Of a stretch of 22,855 nucleotides of DNA, positions 7,997 to 16,391 are shown one piece after another (within the stretch, counting starts at the first letter, position 1; every line of letters starts with the position of its first letter). The translations under genes were made by a program, and so were the position numbers. Source of the stretch: CAUZJO01 sp963580245 (GTDB lineage Bacteria; Sumerlaeota; Sumerlaeia; MVZB01); assembly GCA_963580245.1 (NCBI GenBank), contig CAUZJO010000075.1, forward strand, positions 1-22,855, in the 5' to 3' direction. The notes beneath the pieces were generated by a model, which saw only the letters and a program-made list of their open reading frames with translations, was not told the origin of the DNA and searched no databases.

Positions 7997-8800
7997 ATGC
8001 CCGTCGAGACCAAAGAAACAACTCACCCCTCCACCGTCTATGGACCGGTGCGCTCGTGGCGGTTCGGGATGTCGTTGGGGATCGACCCGATCGTTGAGAC
8101 ATCCACCTGCTCGTTCAACTGCATCTATTGCCAGTTGGGCAACATTCAGCGGATCACGGCCGAGCGGCGCGAGTTCGTGGTCTCGGGCAAGGTCCGCGAG
8201 GATCTGGAAGCGGTAGACTGGACGGGCGTGGACGTGGTGACGATCTCGGGCAGTGGCGAACCGACGCTGGCCACCAACCTTGGCGAGATCGTCGAGGCGA
8301 TCCGCGAGCGGACCGACCGGCCGATCCACATCCTCACCAACGCCACGCTCCTTCACCTGCCCGAGGCGCGCGGGGCGGTCGCCGGCATTGACGTCGTTTC
8401 CTGCAAGCTCGACGCACCTGACGACGCGGCACTCCAACGCATCAATCGACCCGCGCCGGGCATCACGCTGGGCGGAATTGTCGCCGGCATCCTGGCCTTG
8501 AAAGAGGAATATACCGGCCGGTTGACCTTGCAGGTGATGTTCATGCCGGCCAATGTCAGCGAGGTGGAACGCTGGGTGCCGCTGATTCGCCGAATCAAGC
8601 CGGCCGAAGTCCAGCTCAACACTCCCCGGCGCCCCTACCCCCTGGGCTGGTATCTCCAGAGCCGCGGCGACCACGCCTCCGAGCACTGCCCCCACGAAAA
8701 ACGCCAACTCAAAACCATCACCCCGGCCCAGGCCCGCCAGGCCGAGGCGCGGTTGGAAGAACTCACCGGGGTGGAAGTGGTTTCCGTGTATCAGGACTGA
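7997..8800 (+). CDS. Radical SAM protein, TYW1-like (COG0731 type)
   Basis: A 267-residue protein with the radical SAM cluster CSFNCIYC (Cys 38, 42, 45), which binds the [4Fe-4S] cluster that cleaves S-adenosylmethionine. The N-terminus YGPVRSWRFGMSLGIDP and the SGSGEPTL segment near 84-91 match the COG0731 group, related to archaeal/eukaryal TYW1 (wyosine tRNA synthetase). Bacteria do not make wyosine, so the substrate of bacterial members is unknown to me. The C-terminal third (QLNTPRRPYPLGW, then TPAQARQAEARLEELTG) is typical of the group. It stands alone; downstream rmuC is convergent. The start is the first sensible ATG, but no good ribosome site is seen. Confidence 0.82.
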   Translation: MPVETKETTHPSTVYGPVRSWRFGMSLGIDPIVETSTCSFNCIYCQLGNIQRITAERREFVVSGKVREDLEAVDWTGVDVVTISGSGEPTLATNLGEIVEAIRERTDRPIHILTNATLLHLPEARGAVAGIDVVSCKLDAPDDAALQRINRPAPGITLGGIVAGILALKEEYTGRLTLQVMFMPANVSEVERWVPLIRRIKPAEVQLNTPRRPYPLGWYLQSRGDHASEHCPHEKRQLKTITPAQARQAEARLEELTGVEVVSVYQD

Positions 8801-8813
8801 ACGAGAGTCGGCG

Positions 8814-8847
8814 GAGGATGGAATGAGACGCCTCATCTCCCTTCCTC
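8814..8847. terminator. Hairpin between convergent genes
   Basis: ATGAG (8823-8827) and CTCAT (8832-8836) close a 4-nt loop, and GAGGA (8814-8818) pairs with TCCTC (8843-8847) outside an internal bulge. Its position between the radical SAM stop (8800) and the rmuC stop (8858) suits a shared terminator, but there is no T-run on either side. Confidence 0.35.
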
Positions 8848-8857
8848 AAGCCGTGAG

Positions 8858-10240
8858 TTAACTCGGCCCGTCCGCGTCGAAGGCTGAACTCTCGACCACC
8901 TCCGTCTCGGGAGCTTCGTCTGCTTCATCCGTCGCCGGGGCTTGGGGCGTGGATTCGATCAGCTCAATCGGTTTGATCTCCTCTTTGGGGTGGATGCCCA
9001 GTTCGGTAAACCGGCGAGCCTGGACAAGCACTCGGCTCTCCATCGACCGCATCGCCTTGTTGTAATTCACGACGCTGCCTTCCAGGCTCGAGCCCAGTTT
9101 GGCCAGATGCTCGCTCATCGTGCGCAGCCGATCGTAGAGGTCGCGCCCCAGATCGCTGATGTCCTTGGCGTTCTCGGCGAGTTGTTCTTGGCGCCAGCCC
9201 TGCGCCACGCTCAGCAGCAGCGAGATCAGGTTGGTCGGCGAGGCGAGGATGACGCGCTTCTGGAACCCCAGTTCCATCAGGTGCGGCTTGCGCTCGAGGG
9301 CCGCGCTCAGGAAGCTCTCGCCGGGAACGAACAGGACCACGAAATCGGGCGCCGGCTGGAACTGCGAGAGGTAGTCCTTGCGCTGGAGGGCCTCCATATG
9401 GGTCTGGAGTTGGGCGGCGTGTCGCTCGAGGGCGGCCCGGCGCTCTTGGTCGCTGGTGGCTTCGACTGCCTCCAGGTAGGCCTGAAGCGGCGTCTTTGCG
9501 TCGACGACGACATGGCCGCCGCCGGGCAGGTGGACGATCATGTCGGGCCGCCGCCGCCCCTCGTCCGTCTCCACCGAGGTCTGCTCCGAGAAGTCGCAGT
9601 GGGCAACCATGCCGGCCAGCTCGGCCACCCGGCGCAGCGTGATCTCGCCCCATCGCCCGCGCACCTGCGGCGTGCGCAGTGCGCGGACAAGATTCGATGT
9701 CTCCTTCTCCAGGTCCTTTTGCGTCTGGTCGAGAAGGCGGACCTGACTGAGCAACGCGCCGTGCGCCTCCTGACGCGACCGTTCCATATTTTGGATTTGC
9801 TTTTCGTAGCGGGCCAGTTGGTCACGGAGCGGCGCGACGATCTCGCCGATGGCCTGCCGGCGCTTATCGAGGTCCCCTTTTGCCGTCTCGTGATGGCGCG
9901 CCATGTTTTGCTGGGCGAGTTGGAGAAACGATTCGTTGTTGCGGCTGAGCGCTTCGGAGGCCAGGGCCTTGAACGTGTCGGTCAGCTTGGCCTGGGCCTC
10001 ACCGAGCAGCTCCCGGTCGGCCTCGGCGGTCTTGCGTTCGTGTTCGAGCGAGGTCTGGGCCGCGTGAAGCCGACCGGTCAAGTCCGTGCAGCGCTCGCGC
10101 AGAACTTCGGCGTCGCGTTCTTGTTGTTCGGAGCGTGATTTGATCTCCGCGACGCGCCCGCGCATGCCCAGCCACGTGGCCAGGCCGCCCAGCGTCCCGC
10201 CCACAATCAACAACGCGAGCATTTGAGGCACGGAGTCCAA
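8858..10240 (-). CDS. rmuC: RmuC-family DNA recombination protein
   Basis: A 460-residue protein with an N-terminal membrane anchor (about 7-25), a long coiled coil (28-180) and a conserved RmuC domain (about 185-400). RGRWGEITLRRVAELAGM (194-211), RRPDMIVHLPGG (230-241) and VVVDAKTPLQAYLEA (244-258) are hallmarks; the PD...DAK arrangement fits the proposed restriction-endonuclease-like fold. RmuC limits inversions at short inverted repeats in E. coli. The start is TTG at 10240, 3 bp after the stop of the upstream small gene, with GGAGGAG about 12 nt before it; in-frame GTG 10231 and ATG 10222 are alternatives. The acidic C-terminal tail (430-460) is variable. Probably co-transcribed with the upstream membrane-protein gene. 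Confidence 0.93.
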   Translation of the reverse strand: MDSVPQMLALLIVGGTLGGLATWLGMRGRVAEIKSRSEQQERDAEVLRERCTDLTGRLHAAQTSLEHERKTAEADRELLGEAQAKLTDTFKALASEALSRNNESFLQLAQQNMARHHETAKGDLDKRRQAIGEIVAPLRDQLARYEKQIQNMERSRQEAHGALLSQVRLLDQTQKDLEKETSNLVRALRTPQVRGRWGEITLRRVAELAGMVAHCDFSEQTSVETDEGRRRPDMIVHLPGGGHVVVDAKTPLQAYLEAVEATSDQERRAALERHAAQLQTHMEALQRKDYLSQFQPAPDFVVLFVPGESFLSAALERKPHLMELGFQKRVILASPTNLISLLLSVAQGWRQEQLAENAKDISDLGRDLYDRLRTMSEHLAKLGSSLEGSVVNYNKAMRSMESRVLVQARRFTELGIHPKEEIKPIELIESTPQAPATDEADEAPETEVVESSAFDADGPS

Positions 10241-10243
10241 TTC

Positions 10244-10666
10244 TCAGTCTTTCTCCTCCTCCCCCGTTTCATCGGGGGCGGCTCCTTTTTCGAGCGTCTG
10301 CACTCTTTCCTCGAGCGCGTCGATCAGCCGCATGGCGATCGCATGGGCGCGGCGCAAATGGTAGAGTTTAAGAATCAGGAATTCGAAACCGAGCACCAAC
10401 GCCAGGATCGTCAGGACGGCCCAAAAGACGATCAAGCGGCCCAGCGGGTCTTCACGCAGGTTCGCGTATTGGACCAGCGAGGCGAGCAGCCCCAGCGCCG
10501 CGCCGAACTGCAAAACACCCACCCCCGTCTCCCACCACTTGGGCGCCAGTTGCTGCTTGAGATCGACGGCATTGCGGATATCGCGCAACCGCCCGGCGAC
10601 CTCCAGGTCGCGGATCAGCTCATCTTTGTCCCGGGGGAACCGTGGGGGCGGTTGTTCGTCACTCAT
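10244..10666 (-). CDS. Small two-TM membrane protein of unknown function
   Basis: A 140-residue protein starting MSDEQPPPRF. It has a charged N-terminal region (11-42), two membrane helices (about 47-67 and 77-100), and a short C-terminal coiled segment (104-127, RAHAIAMRLIDALEERVQTL) before an acidic tail. I do not recognise a family. It lies directly upstream of rmuC with 3 bp between them, so the two are likely one transcript; a link to DNA maintenance is only suggested by that. ATG 10666 is preferred over an upstream in-frame TTG (10708) because it gives a more ordinary N-terminus, although no strong ribosome site is visible for either. Confidence 0.7.
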   Translation of the reverse strand: MSDEQPPPRFPRDKDELIRDLEVAGRLRDIRNAVDLKQQLAPKWWETGVGVLQFGAALGLLASLVQYANLREDPLGRLIVFWAVLTILALVLGFEFLILKLYHLRRAHAIAMRLIDALEERVQTLEKGAAPDETGEEEKD

Positions 10667-10804
10667 CGTAAAGCGGATCCGGCCATCCGCCGGATGCCAA
10701 GTACACAATAGCAGACTCGGGGGGAACGCTTAAACAGAAAGAGGTCGTCGTGGGTTTGAGAGTACACGCCGCTCCGATGCAGCAGCCCCGTTTTGATTGA
10801 TCAT

Positions 10805-10913
10805 CGGCTCTCGGCTCCCGTCCCTCGTCCTCGTAATCGAACTTATTGTCCGGCCGCAATCGGGCGGGATCACGAGGAGGAGGCCGATTACGAGAACGAG
10901 AGCCGAGAGCCGA
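10805..10913. repeat. Inverted repeat with ATTACGAG/CTCGTAAT arms
   Basis: The segment at 10805-10839 (GGCTCTCGGCTC ... CTCGTAATC) is repeated in reverse complement at 10883-10913 (GATTACGAG ... GAGCCGAGAGCCGAG). The arms match apart from a few extra bases in the left copy and are separated by about 43 bp. They lie in the 290-bp gap between the start of the small membrane protein gene and the end of gspF. The arms could form a long cruciform or RNA stem; no T-run marks a terminator. The sequence resembles the ATTACGAG-rich intergenic repeats I have seen in planctomycete-type genomes. Confidence 0.6.
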
Positions 10914-10959
10914 GAATTCGGCGCACCAAAACCGTGATGGTATAACGGCGTGGCGGACC

Positions 10960-12186
10960 CTAGACGGCTTGAACGAGGCTGAAGTAAGGTTGCATCACCG
11001 CCAGCGCGATGAAGATGACCACCCCGCCCATGAAAACGATCAGCAACGGCTCGATGATACTGGCCAGGCCGTTGAGCACCGAATCGACCTCGGCGTCGTA
11101 GATGTCGGCGACCTTGGACAGCATGCGATCGAGCGTGCCGGTCTCCTCGCCGATGCTGATCATATCGACGACCATGGCCGGGAAAACGCCGGCCTCCGCG
11201 AGCGATTCGGCCATGCGCTCGCCTTCGGCGACGTGGTTTTGCACGTCGTGCAATGCGTCGGCTACCAACACGTTTTCATTGGTGTCGGCCGCGATGCTGA
11301 GGGATTCGGTCAACGGGATGCCGGCCAGCACCAGTTCACCAAGCGTGCGCGTGGTGCGGGCCACGGCGATTTTTTGCGTGATATCCCGGAAGACCCACAG
11401 CTTCAAGGCCAGCCACGAAAACACGCGCGCCCCGCTGGGCGTGCGCGCCCATAGCTTGAGGCCCACGATCACCGAGACGAGGAGGATCACCAGGAACCAC
11501 CATGTCGCCTGCAGGAAATGGGAAAGATCGATGACGAACTGCGTCTCGACGGGAAGGGACTTGTCGAGGTCCTTATAGACCTCGGCGAACGCGGGGATGG
11601 CCTTGACCATCACCACCATGATGACGCCGACCGCGACGATCAAGGCGACCGCGGGGTACATCGACGCGGAGACGATTTTGCGCTTAATGCGGGCTTTGGC
11701 CTCCATGATCTCGGCCAGGCGAACCAGCGATCCCTCCAGGATACCGCCCATCTCGCCGATGCGGATGATGTTGATCACCAATGGCGAGAAGACGTCGGCG
11801 TTCCGGTTCATCGATTGATGGATCGTGTCGCCCTCTTCGATCCCTTGGGCGGCATCCTCGACGGCCCTGCGCAGCTTGGGATGCGCGGTGCGTTTGGCCA
11901 ACAATTGGAGTGCCTTGAGGACGGGGAAGCCCACTTCGATCAGCATTGCGAATTGACGGCAGAACATCGCGAGATCGAGCAAGCTGGGCTGAAACAAACT
12001 GGGCAACACGCCCTGGGGGGCCAGCTCATCGGCCGGCGCCGTCCCGATCTCAGTCGGGGTCACCGTCGGCCGGGGCCGTTCGAGTCGCTCTTCTCCGCCC
12101 ACTTTGCCGGACAGCGCTTGTTGGATCGAGGAAGCCTTCTGCTCGCCCTTTTCCGACTGTCCGGTCTGTTGCTCACGCTTTCCCAT
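10960..12186 (-). CDS. gspF: GspF/PilC-type inner-membrane platform protein
   Basis: A 408-residue protein with two GspF domains (about 72-195 and 275-398), each with its signature turn: GEMGG at 144-148 and GEETG at 346-350. Membrane helices lie near 176-198, 229-246 and 377-398. In type II secretion and type IV pilus machines this protein sits in the inner membrane and couples the ATPase to pseudopilus growth. The first 65 residues are an extra polar, Gln/Glu/Pro-rich extension not needed by the family. ATG 12186 has GGGAG about 7 nt upstream and lies 12 bp after the gspE stop, so it is the last gene of the operon. It ends with TAG. A pilus rather than secretion role is equally possible. 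Confidence 0.93.
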   Translation of the reverse strand: MGKREQQTGQSEKGEQKASSIQQALSGKVGGEERLERPRPTVTPTEIGTAPADELAPQGVLPSLFQPSLLDLAMFCRQFAMLIEVGFPVLKALQLLAKRTAHPKLRRAVEDAAQGIEEGDTIHQSMNRNADVFSPLVINIIRIGEMGGILEGSLVRLAEIMEAKARIKRKIVSASMYPAVALIVAVGVIMVVMVKAIPAFAEVYKDLDKSLPVETQFVIDLSHFLQATWWFLVILLVSVIVGLKLWARTPSGARVFSWLALKLWVFRDITQKIAVARTTRTLGELVLAGIPLTESLSIAADTNENVLVADALHDVQNHVAEGERMAESLAEAGVFPAMVVDMISIGEETGTLDRMLSKVADIYDAEVDSVLNGLASIIEPLLIVFMGGVVIFIALAVMQPYFSLVQAV

Positions 12187-12198
12187 CCTCTAGCTCCC

Positions 12199-14421
12199 TT
12201 ACAGTTCCAACAGTATTTTTCGGGCCAGCTCCTCGATCGAGGTTTCCCCATCCAGTACCTTTTGCGCCCCCGCCTCCTGCATGCCCATCATCTTGCGCTC
12301 GCGCGCCACGCTTTCCATGTCAGCCAACGGCCGGTGGGTCGCGATCAACGGCCGCAAGGTTTCTTCGACCTGGATAAGCTCGAAAACGCCCGTCCGGCCG
12401 AGATAACCCGAACCAAGACATTGGTCGCAACCCACGGGGCGATACACCTTCTTGCGCGTATCTTCCGGTAGGCCGAGCTGGCGCGCGTCGTCCGGTTTGA
12501 GTATGTAGCCCTTGCGACAGGCCTTACACAACTGGCGGATGAGTCGCTGGCTGATGAGCCCGAGAAGCGCACTTGAAATGGTGTAGGCCTTGGCCCCCAG
12601 GTGGACCAACGCGTCGACGGCCCCCAGGGCGGAGTTGGTGTGGAGTGTCGAGAGCACCAGATGCCCGGTCAAGGCGGCGCGGATCGCGATCTGCGCGGTG
12701 TCCGCATCGCGGATTTCACCCACCATGATCACGTCGGGGTCTTGGCGCAGGATCGAACGCAGGCCATTGCTGAACGTGACATTGATCTGCGGGTCAACCT
12801 GCACCTGATTAATCCCCTCGAGTTGGTACTCGACGGGATCCTCGATCGTCACCAGGTTGCGGTTCTCCTCGTTCAGGTGTTCCAGGCCGGCGTAGAGCGT
12901 CGAGGTTTTGCCGCTGCCAGTGGGGCCGGTGACCAGGACCATCCCGTAAGGGTGCGTGAGCATCGACAGGTAGAGCTTGAGCTGGCTCGGCAGCATGCCG
13001 AGTTGTTCCATGCCCGTCTCCACGCGGCTGACGTCCAGGATCCTGATAACGATCTTCTCCCCCATGATCGATGGGAGCGTCGAGATGCGGAAATCGTAGT
13101 CTTGGTTTTCGAGCGCCAATTCGAAATGCCCATCCTGGGGCCGGCGCCGTTCGGTCACGTCCATGTCCGACAGTACCTTGATCCGTGAAGTGACAGGCTG
13201 GGCCAAGCCGGCGGGGATTCGCATGATGCGGTGCAATTCCCCGTCGATGCGGAAGCGGACGTTCATCCCCTCGCGGGTCGGCTCGAGGTGGACATCGGTC
13301 GTTCGCAAGTCAATGGCGTTCTCGATGATCGAGCTAACGAGTTGGACGGCCGAGGTGTTGTCGACAACGATATCGGTCTCCAACCGGCCCTTGGTCGGAG
13401 CGGCCGCGGCACCCCCCGGTCTGGCGGGCGTGGCCTGGGGTGGCGGCGACGCGGCGGCCCGCGTGGCGGCCCTGTCGCCTTCGCCGGCCTGCTCGGCCTG
13501 AGGTTGGTAATAGGCGTTGAGCTTATCGATGAGCATCCGGCCCGGCGCGAAGATCTGGTACGGCCGGCGGCCCGAAATCCAATGGATCAAGCCCGCCAAC
13601 GGCAAGTTGAGGGGGTCGGAGGTGGCAATCCAAATCGCATGCTCGTCCTGATCATAAGGGACGATCATGTTGCGCCGCAGCAAGCTTTCCGGGAATAGGT
13701 CAAACAGCTTGGGGTCGATCTCAACCGATTCCAAATGGACCTGGCCCAGCTCCAATCCCTTCTCGATATCAGCCTGCAGCCGCGCGGACGTCAGCCCCAA
13801 CTCCTCGGCCAAGACCGCCTTGACCTCGTCGAGCTTGCCTTCGTCAAGCATGGCCGACAGTCGCTCAAAATCCTTCTGCTCGATCATCTGGTTCTGCTGA
13901 AACGAGACCAGCGCCAAGGACAAGGCGGTTGGACGCAAGCCGGAGCTGTCGATTCGACTCAGCCAGTGACTGATCTCGGCGGCGGCGATCGAACCGCGGC
14001 TGACCAGCGATTCGTAACCGCCGGCTTGCTCCGCGGGGTTGTCACGGGTAATCCGCTCGGCCGTTTCGTCGTCGATGACCTTATCGGCACTCAGCGAACC
14101 GACCAGCCGCTCCACGGGAGGCCGATGGTTCGCGAGCAGTTGCTGCAATTCGGCGTCGTTCACGATGCCGGAGCCGGCCAGACCTTGGCGCAACCTTCGC
14201 CGATTCTCCTCCTGACGCGAGCGACGGCGCTTGAACGTGAGCTCGGCCGTCAGCAGGTCGCGAAAACTTTCCAGCGACACCTCCTGGTGGAGCACGTCCA
14301 GAATCGGCTTGTTCGTCTCATGGTGGGCCGCGAAGTCGTCCACCTCCTTCTCGGAGATCAAACCGGCGGCATAGAACAGTCTCATGAATCGAGGGGCGAG
14401 TTGATCTTGTTGAGTGGTCAT
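12199..14421 (-). CDS. gspE: GspE/PilB-type assembly ATPase
   Basis: A 740-residue hexameric-ATPase family member that powers pseudopilus or pilus extension from the cytoplasm. Visible: a MshEN/GspE N-terminal domain (about 228-305), a linker rich in Ala, Pro and Gly (310-345), the ATPase core with Walker A GPTGSGKT (499-506), Asp box TIEDPVEY (525-532), Walker B DVIMVGEIRD (563-572), His box STLHTNSA (591-598), and the zinc-binding pairs CKAC (632-635) and CDQC (665-668). It is about 170 residues longer than usual because of an extra, mostly helical, N-terminal part (1-220). It starts 3 bp after the stop of the upstream pseudopilin-like gene and is followed by gspF, so it belongs to one operon. 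Confidence 0.95.
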   Translation of the reverse strand: MTTQQDQLAPRFMRLFYAAGLISEKEVDDFAAHHETNKPILDVLHQEVSLESFRDLLTAELTFKRRRSRQEENRRRLRQGLAGSGIVNDAELQQLLANHRPPVERLVGSLSADKVIDDETAERITRDNPAEQAGGYESLVSRGSIAAAEISHWLSRIDSSGLRPTALSLALVSFQQNQMIEQKDFERLSAMLDEGKLDEVKAVLAEELGLTSARLQADIEKGLELGQVHLESVEIDPKLFDLFPESLLRRNMIVPYDQDEHAIWIATSDPLNLPLAGLIHWISGRRPYQIFAPGRMLIDKLNAYYQPQAEQAGEGDRAATRAAASPPPQATPARPGGAAAAPTKGRLETDIVVDNTSAVQLVSSIIENAIDLRTTDVHLEPTREGMNVRFRIDGELHRIMRIPAGLAQPVTSRIKVLSDMDVTERRRPQDGHFELALENQDYDFRISTLPSIMGEKIVIRILDVSRVETGMEQLGMLPSQLKLYLSMLTHPYGMVLVTGPTGSGKTSTLYAGLEHLNEENRNLVTIEDPVEYQLEGINQVQVDPQINVTFSNGLRSILRQDPDVIMVGEIRDADTAQIAIRAALTGHLVLSTLHTNSALGAVDALVHLGAKAYTISSALLGLISQRLIRQLCKACRKGYILKPDDARQLGLPEDTRKKVYRPVGCDQCLGSGYLGRTGVFELIQVEETLRPLIATHRPLADMESVARERKMMGMQEAGAQKVLDGETSIEELARKILLEL

Positions 14422-14424
14422 GGC

Positions 14425-14955
14425 TTATGGGGTATTGGCGTTGGGTTCTGGATCCGTCGTGGAATCCGCGGATTGTGTTTCTGGGGCGGACGCTTGTTTT
14501 GGCGGCGCGAGGCGGACCATTCCCGCGCGCCGGGGATTCACAATGTAGCGATGGGGCGCATGGCCTTCCTTATCCAGCCAGCGGATGGCGACCAGTTCGT
14601 CACCGCCCATCGGCTCCAGGCCCGGCGCCTCGACCCACAGCGCGTCGCCGGCCGGCAACGCGTGGCGGTTGACATGGGCCTTAACCATATAGGGGACGCT
14701 ACGGTTCTGCCCGGCGGGCGCCTCCAGCTCCGCGCCAGCTTCGCCCACCCCTTTTGACATAAGGATTAGTGACGGAACCGCCTCGGCCACGGACTGTCGG
14801 TCCGCCTGAACTTTGCCCACCTGGGTGGTCATCATCACCACCCCCTGGACGGTCACCAGGTAGACAACCAATAAGACCAGCACCCCAAGCACGGCCATCA
14901 GCGCGTATCCGCCGCGGCCCTCTCTGGTCGGGGCAAACCTGGTGCGAATCATCAT
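14425..14955 (-). CDS. GspK/PilX-like minor pseudopilin
   Basis: A 176-residue protein with a short basic leader ending in GG (15-16), then YALMAVLGVLVLLVVYLVTV (17-36), a pilin-like membrane helix. Position +5 after the likely cut (Gly16/Tyr17) is Ala rather than Glu, as in GspK tip pseudopilins and some PilX-like proteins. It is much shorter than usual GspK (around 300 residues) and ends in a Ser/Thr/Pro/Glu-rich tail. ATG 14955 overlaps the upstream stop (ATGA), and GGAGG lies close before it; a second ATG at 14952 is possible. A longer upstream frame is out-of-frame noise over the previous gene. Role inferred from position between a GspJ-like gene and gspE. Confidence 0.7.
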   Translation of the reverse strand: MMIRTRFAPTREGRGGYALMAVLGVLVLLVVYLVTVQGVVMMTTQVGKVQADRQSVAEAVPSLILMSKGVGEAGAELEAPAGQNRSVPYMVKAHVNRHALPAGDALWVEAPGLEPMGGDELVAIRWLDKEGHAPHRYIVNPRRAGMVRLAPPKQASAPETQSADSTTDPEPNANTP

Positions 14956-15779
14956 GCGCCCTCCCCTGGGGTTTGGTCTTGGGGCGCAGCCGGAGCGGAC
15001 GGTTGATCGGCCGGCGTCTGGGCGGCGGGGGGATTCGGCGCGGGGTTCGCCGCCGGTGCCTGTTCGGGGGCGGGCACCAGTTCGGGTTCGGGTGCTGGCT
15101 CGGGCGCGCGACCGAGGAGCACGCCTGGGATGACGGCGGTCTGGAGTTCGATGGGCTGCGCGGAGTCTTGTTTCAACGTGGCCATGAGCTTGACCTGGAT
15201 CAAGTCGGGCCACTGGTCGGCGGGCCAGCTATCCTGATAGCGGGGGGGGTGGCCCGGGGAGGCGGCCTCGGCGTAACCGAACGCCACGACGACCGAGAAC
15301 TCGTCGGGCGTGATGCCGGTGACCGATTCGACGACCTTTTGGGCCACGCTCTGACTTCCGACCGTTTCCACGACCGGGTCGACCGACAGTTGAAGGTAGC
15401 TAACCTCGGCCTCCTTATTCTCCTCCACGCTGAAGGTCGTCATACGGAGGAACTCGCTCAGCCGGTGATTGTAGGTAGGTACGGAGATCGTGTCGGATTC
15501 GAAACGGGGCTTGATCGCGTCGCGATTGGCCAAGCCGGTTAACTGTTGGGGCGCCACCGCGGAACCCAGGTGTTCGGTGATTTGCGTGAGTGCCCGCTGG
15601 CAGTAGTCCATAGCATGCTGGCGCCGGGTGATCTTGCGCGTCGCTCGACTCGTTTCCGTACTGATTCCAAAGGCCAATCCGAGGATGGTCAGCATCACGA
15701 CCATCCCGACCAGCAACTCGACCAGCGTCATCGCGCGGCGCGCGCGAGCGAGGCGGGGCGTGGGGAAGTCTCCGATCAC
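14952..15779 (-). CDS. GspJ-like minor pseudopilin with a Pro/Ala-rich tail
   Basis: A 275-residue protein with a prepilin leader: RRA at 14-16, then MTLVELLVGMVVMLTILGLA (17-36) with Glu21 at mature position +5. The residue before the cut is Ala rather than the usual Gly. The following 190 residues form a plausible pseudopilin body. The last 50 residues (about 225-275) are mostly Pro, Ala, Glu and Gln, which is unusual for a minor pseudopilin and may be a flexible surface segment. GTG 15779 overlaps the upstream stop (GTGA). Position and size suggest GspJ, which helps start the pseudopilus tip, but sequence alone does not exclude PilW-type proteins. Confidence 0.78.
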   Translation of the reverse strand: MIGDFPTPRLARARRAMTLVELLVGMVVMLTILGLAFGISTETSRATRKITRRQHAMDYCQRALTQITEHLGSAVAPQQLTGLANRDAIKPRFESDTISVPTYNHRLSEFLRMTTFSVEENKEAEVSYLQLSVDPVVETVGSQSVAQKVVESVTGITPDEFSVVVAFGYAEAASPGHPPRYQDSWPADQWPDLIQVKLMATLKQDSAQPIELQTAVIPGVLLGRAPEPAPEPELVPAPEQAPAANPAPNPPAAQTPADQPSAPAAPQDQTPGEGA

Positions 15780-16189
15780 GGCCCTTTTAACCCTTCGATG
15801 GCGATACTGTGGGCGGGATCAATCTCTCCCCCCCTGGCGAGGTTCCACGCCACTTCCACTCGAAGCTGGAGCAAACCGTCCTGGTGCTGCCGCACCGAGT
15901 GCCAGTAAGAGAATTTCACGTGAGAAGACAGAGAGCTGGGTTCCGCGGATGGTTGCCAGTTCTTGAGTTCGTCATGGGAACAGGCGCGCAGTTGCTCGAA
16001 TTCCTGATGGGCCAGCCAGCGGGCCTGGATGGCATTGAAACGCATCCGACCCAATCGGCTCGCATCATGAAAGCGCGCGTAGATCGGGGAGAGGACGATG
16101 ATGAAGACGGCGAGGGCGACCAGGACTTCGACCATCGAAAACCCGGCCAGGCCACATCGCGTCTCGGCAACGAGAGGAAATCGCTTCAC
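15776..16189 (-). CDS. GspI/PilV-like minor pseudopilin
   Basis: A 137-residue protein with a leader ending in CGLAG (12-16), then FSMVEVLVALAVFIIVLSPI with Glu21 at mature position +5, which is a classic prepilin cleavage and methylation site. The short body fits GspI or PilV, minor pseudopilins at the tip of type II secretion or type IV pilus fibres. GTG 16189 is the likely start, with a weak AGAAG just before it. It is the first gene of the five-gene operon and is joined to the next by a GTGA overlap. Upstream lie 202 bp to the pnp stop; TTGCGA and TATCTG about 18 nt apart near 16215-16255 are a possible promoter. Confidence 0.8.
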   Translation of the reverse strand: MKRFPLVAETRCGLAGFSMVEVLVALAVFIIVLSPIYARFHDASRLGRMRFNAIQARWLAHQEFEQLRACSHDELKNWQPSAEPSSLSSHVKFSYWHSVRQHQDGLLQLRVEVAWNLARGGEIDPAHSIAIEGLKGP

Positions 16190-16339
16190 GGCTTCTCTTC
16201 GATTATCCGAACTCGGCTATCTGTTACAGATACATCTTAAAGAATCAGATTCGCAAAGGCACAAGCGGCAACCCATGTCGTGAGTGGCCGATGACCATCA
16301 TCAGAATTCCGGCGATGTAAAGTCAAACAATATTTCCGG

Positions 16340-16360
16340 CCGCAAACGCCGTTTTTGCGG
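16340..16360. terminator. Hairpin downstream of pnp
   Basis: CCGCAAA (16340-16346) and TTTGCGG (16354-16360) form a perfect 7-bp stem with a 7-nt loop, 32 bp after the pnp stop. A second stem, CGGAGC/GCTCCG (16383-16400), overlaps the pnp stop codon. Neither is followed by a proper T-run on the minus strand, so this is a weak terminator or an RNA-stabilising end. Confidence 0.4.
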
Positions 16361-16391
16361 TTTCGGGGCTCAGAGTGACCGGCGGAGCGGC

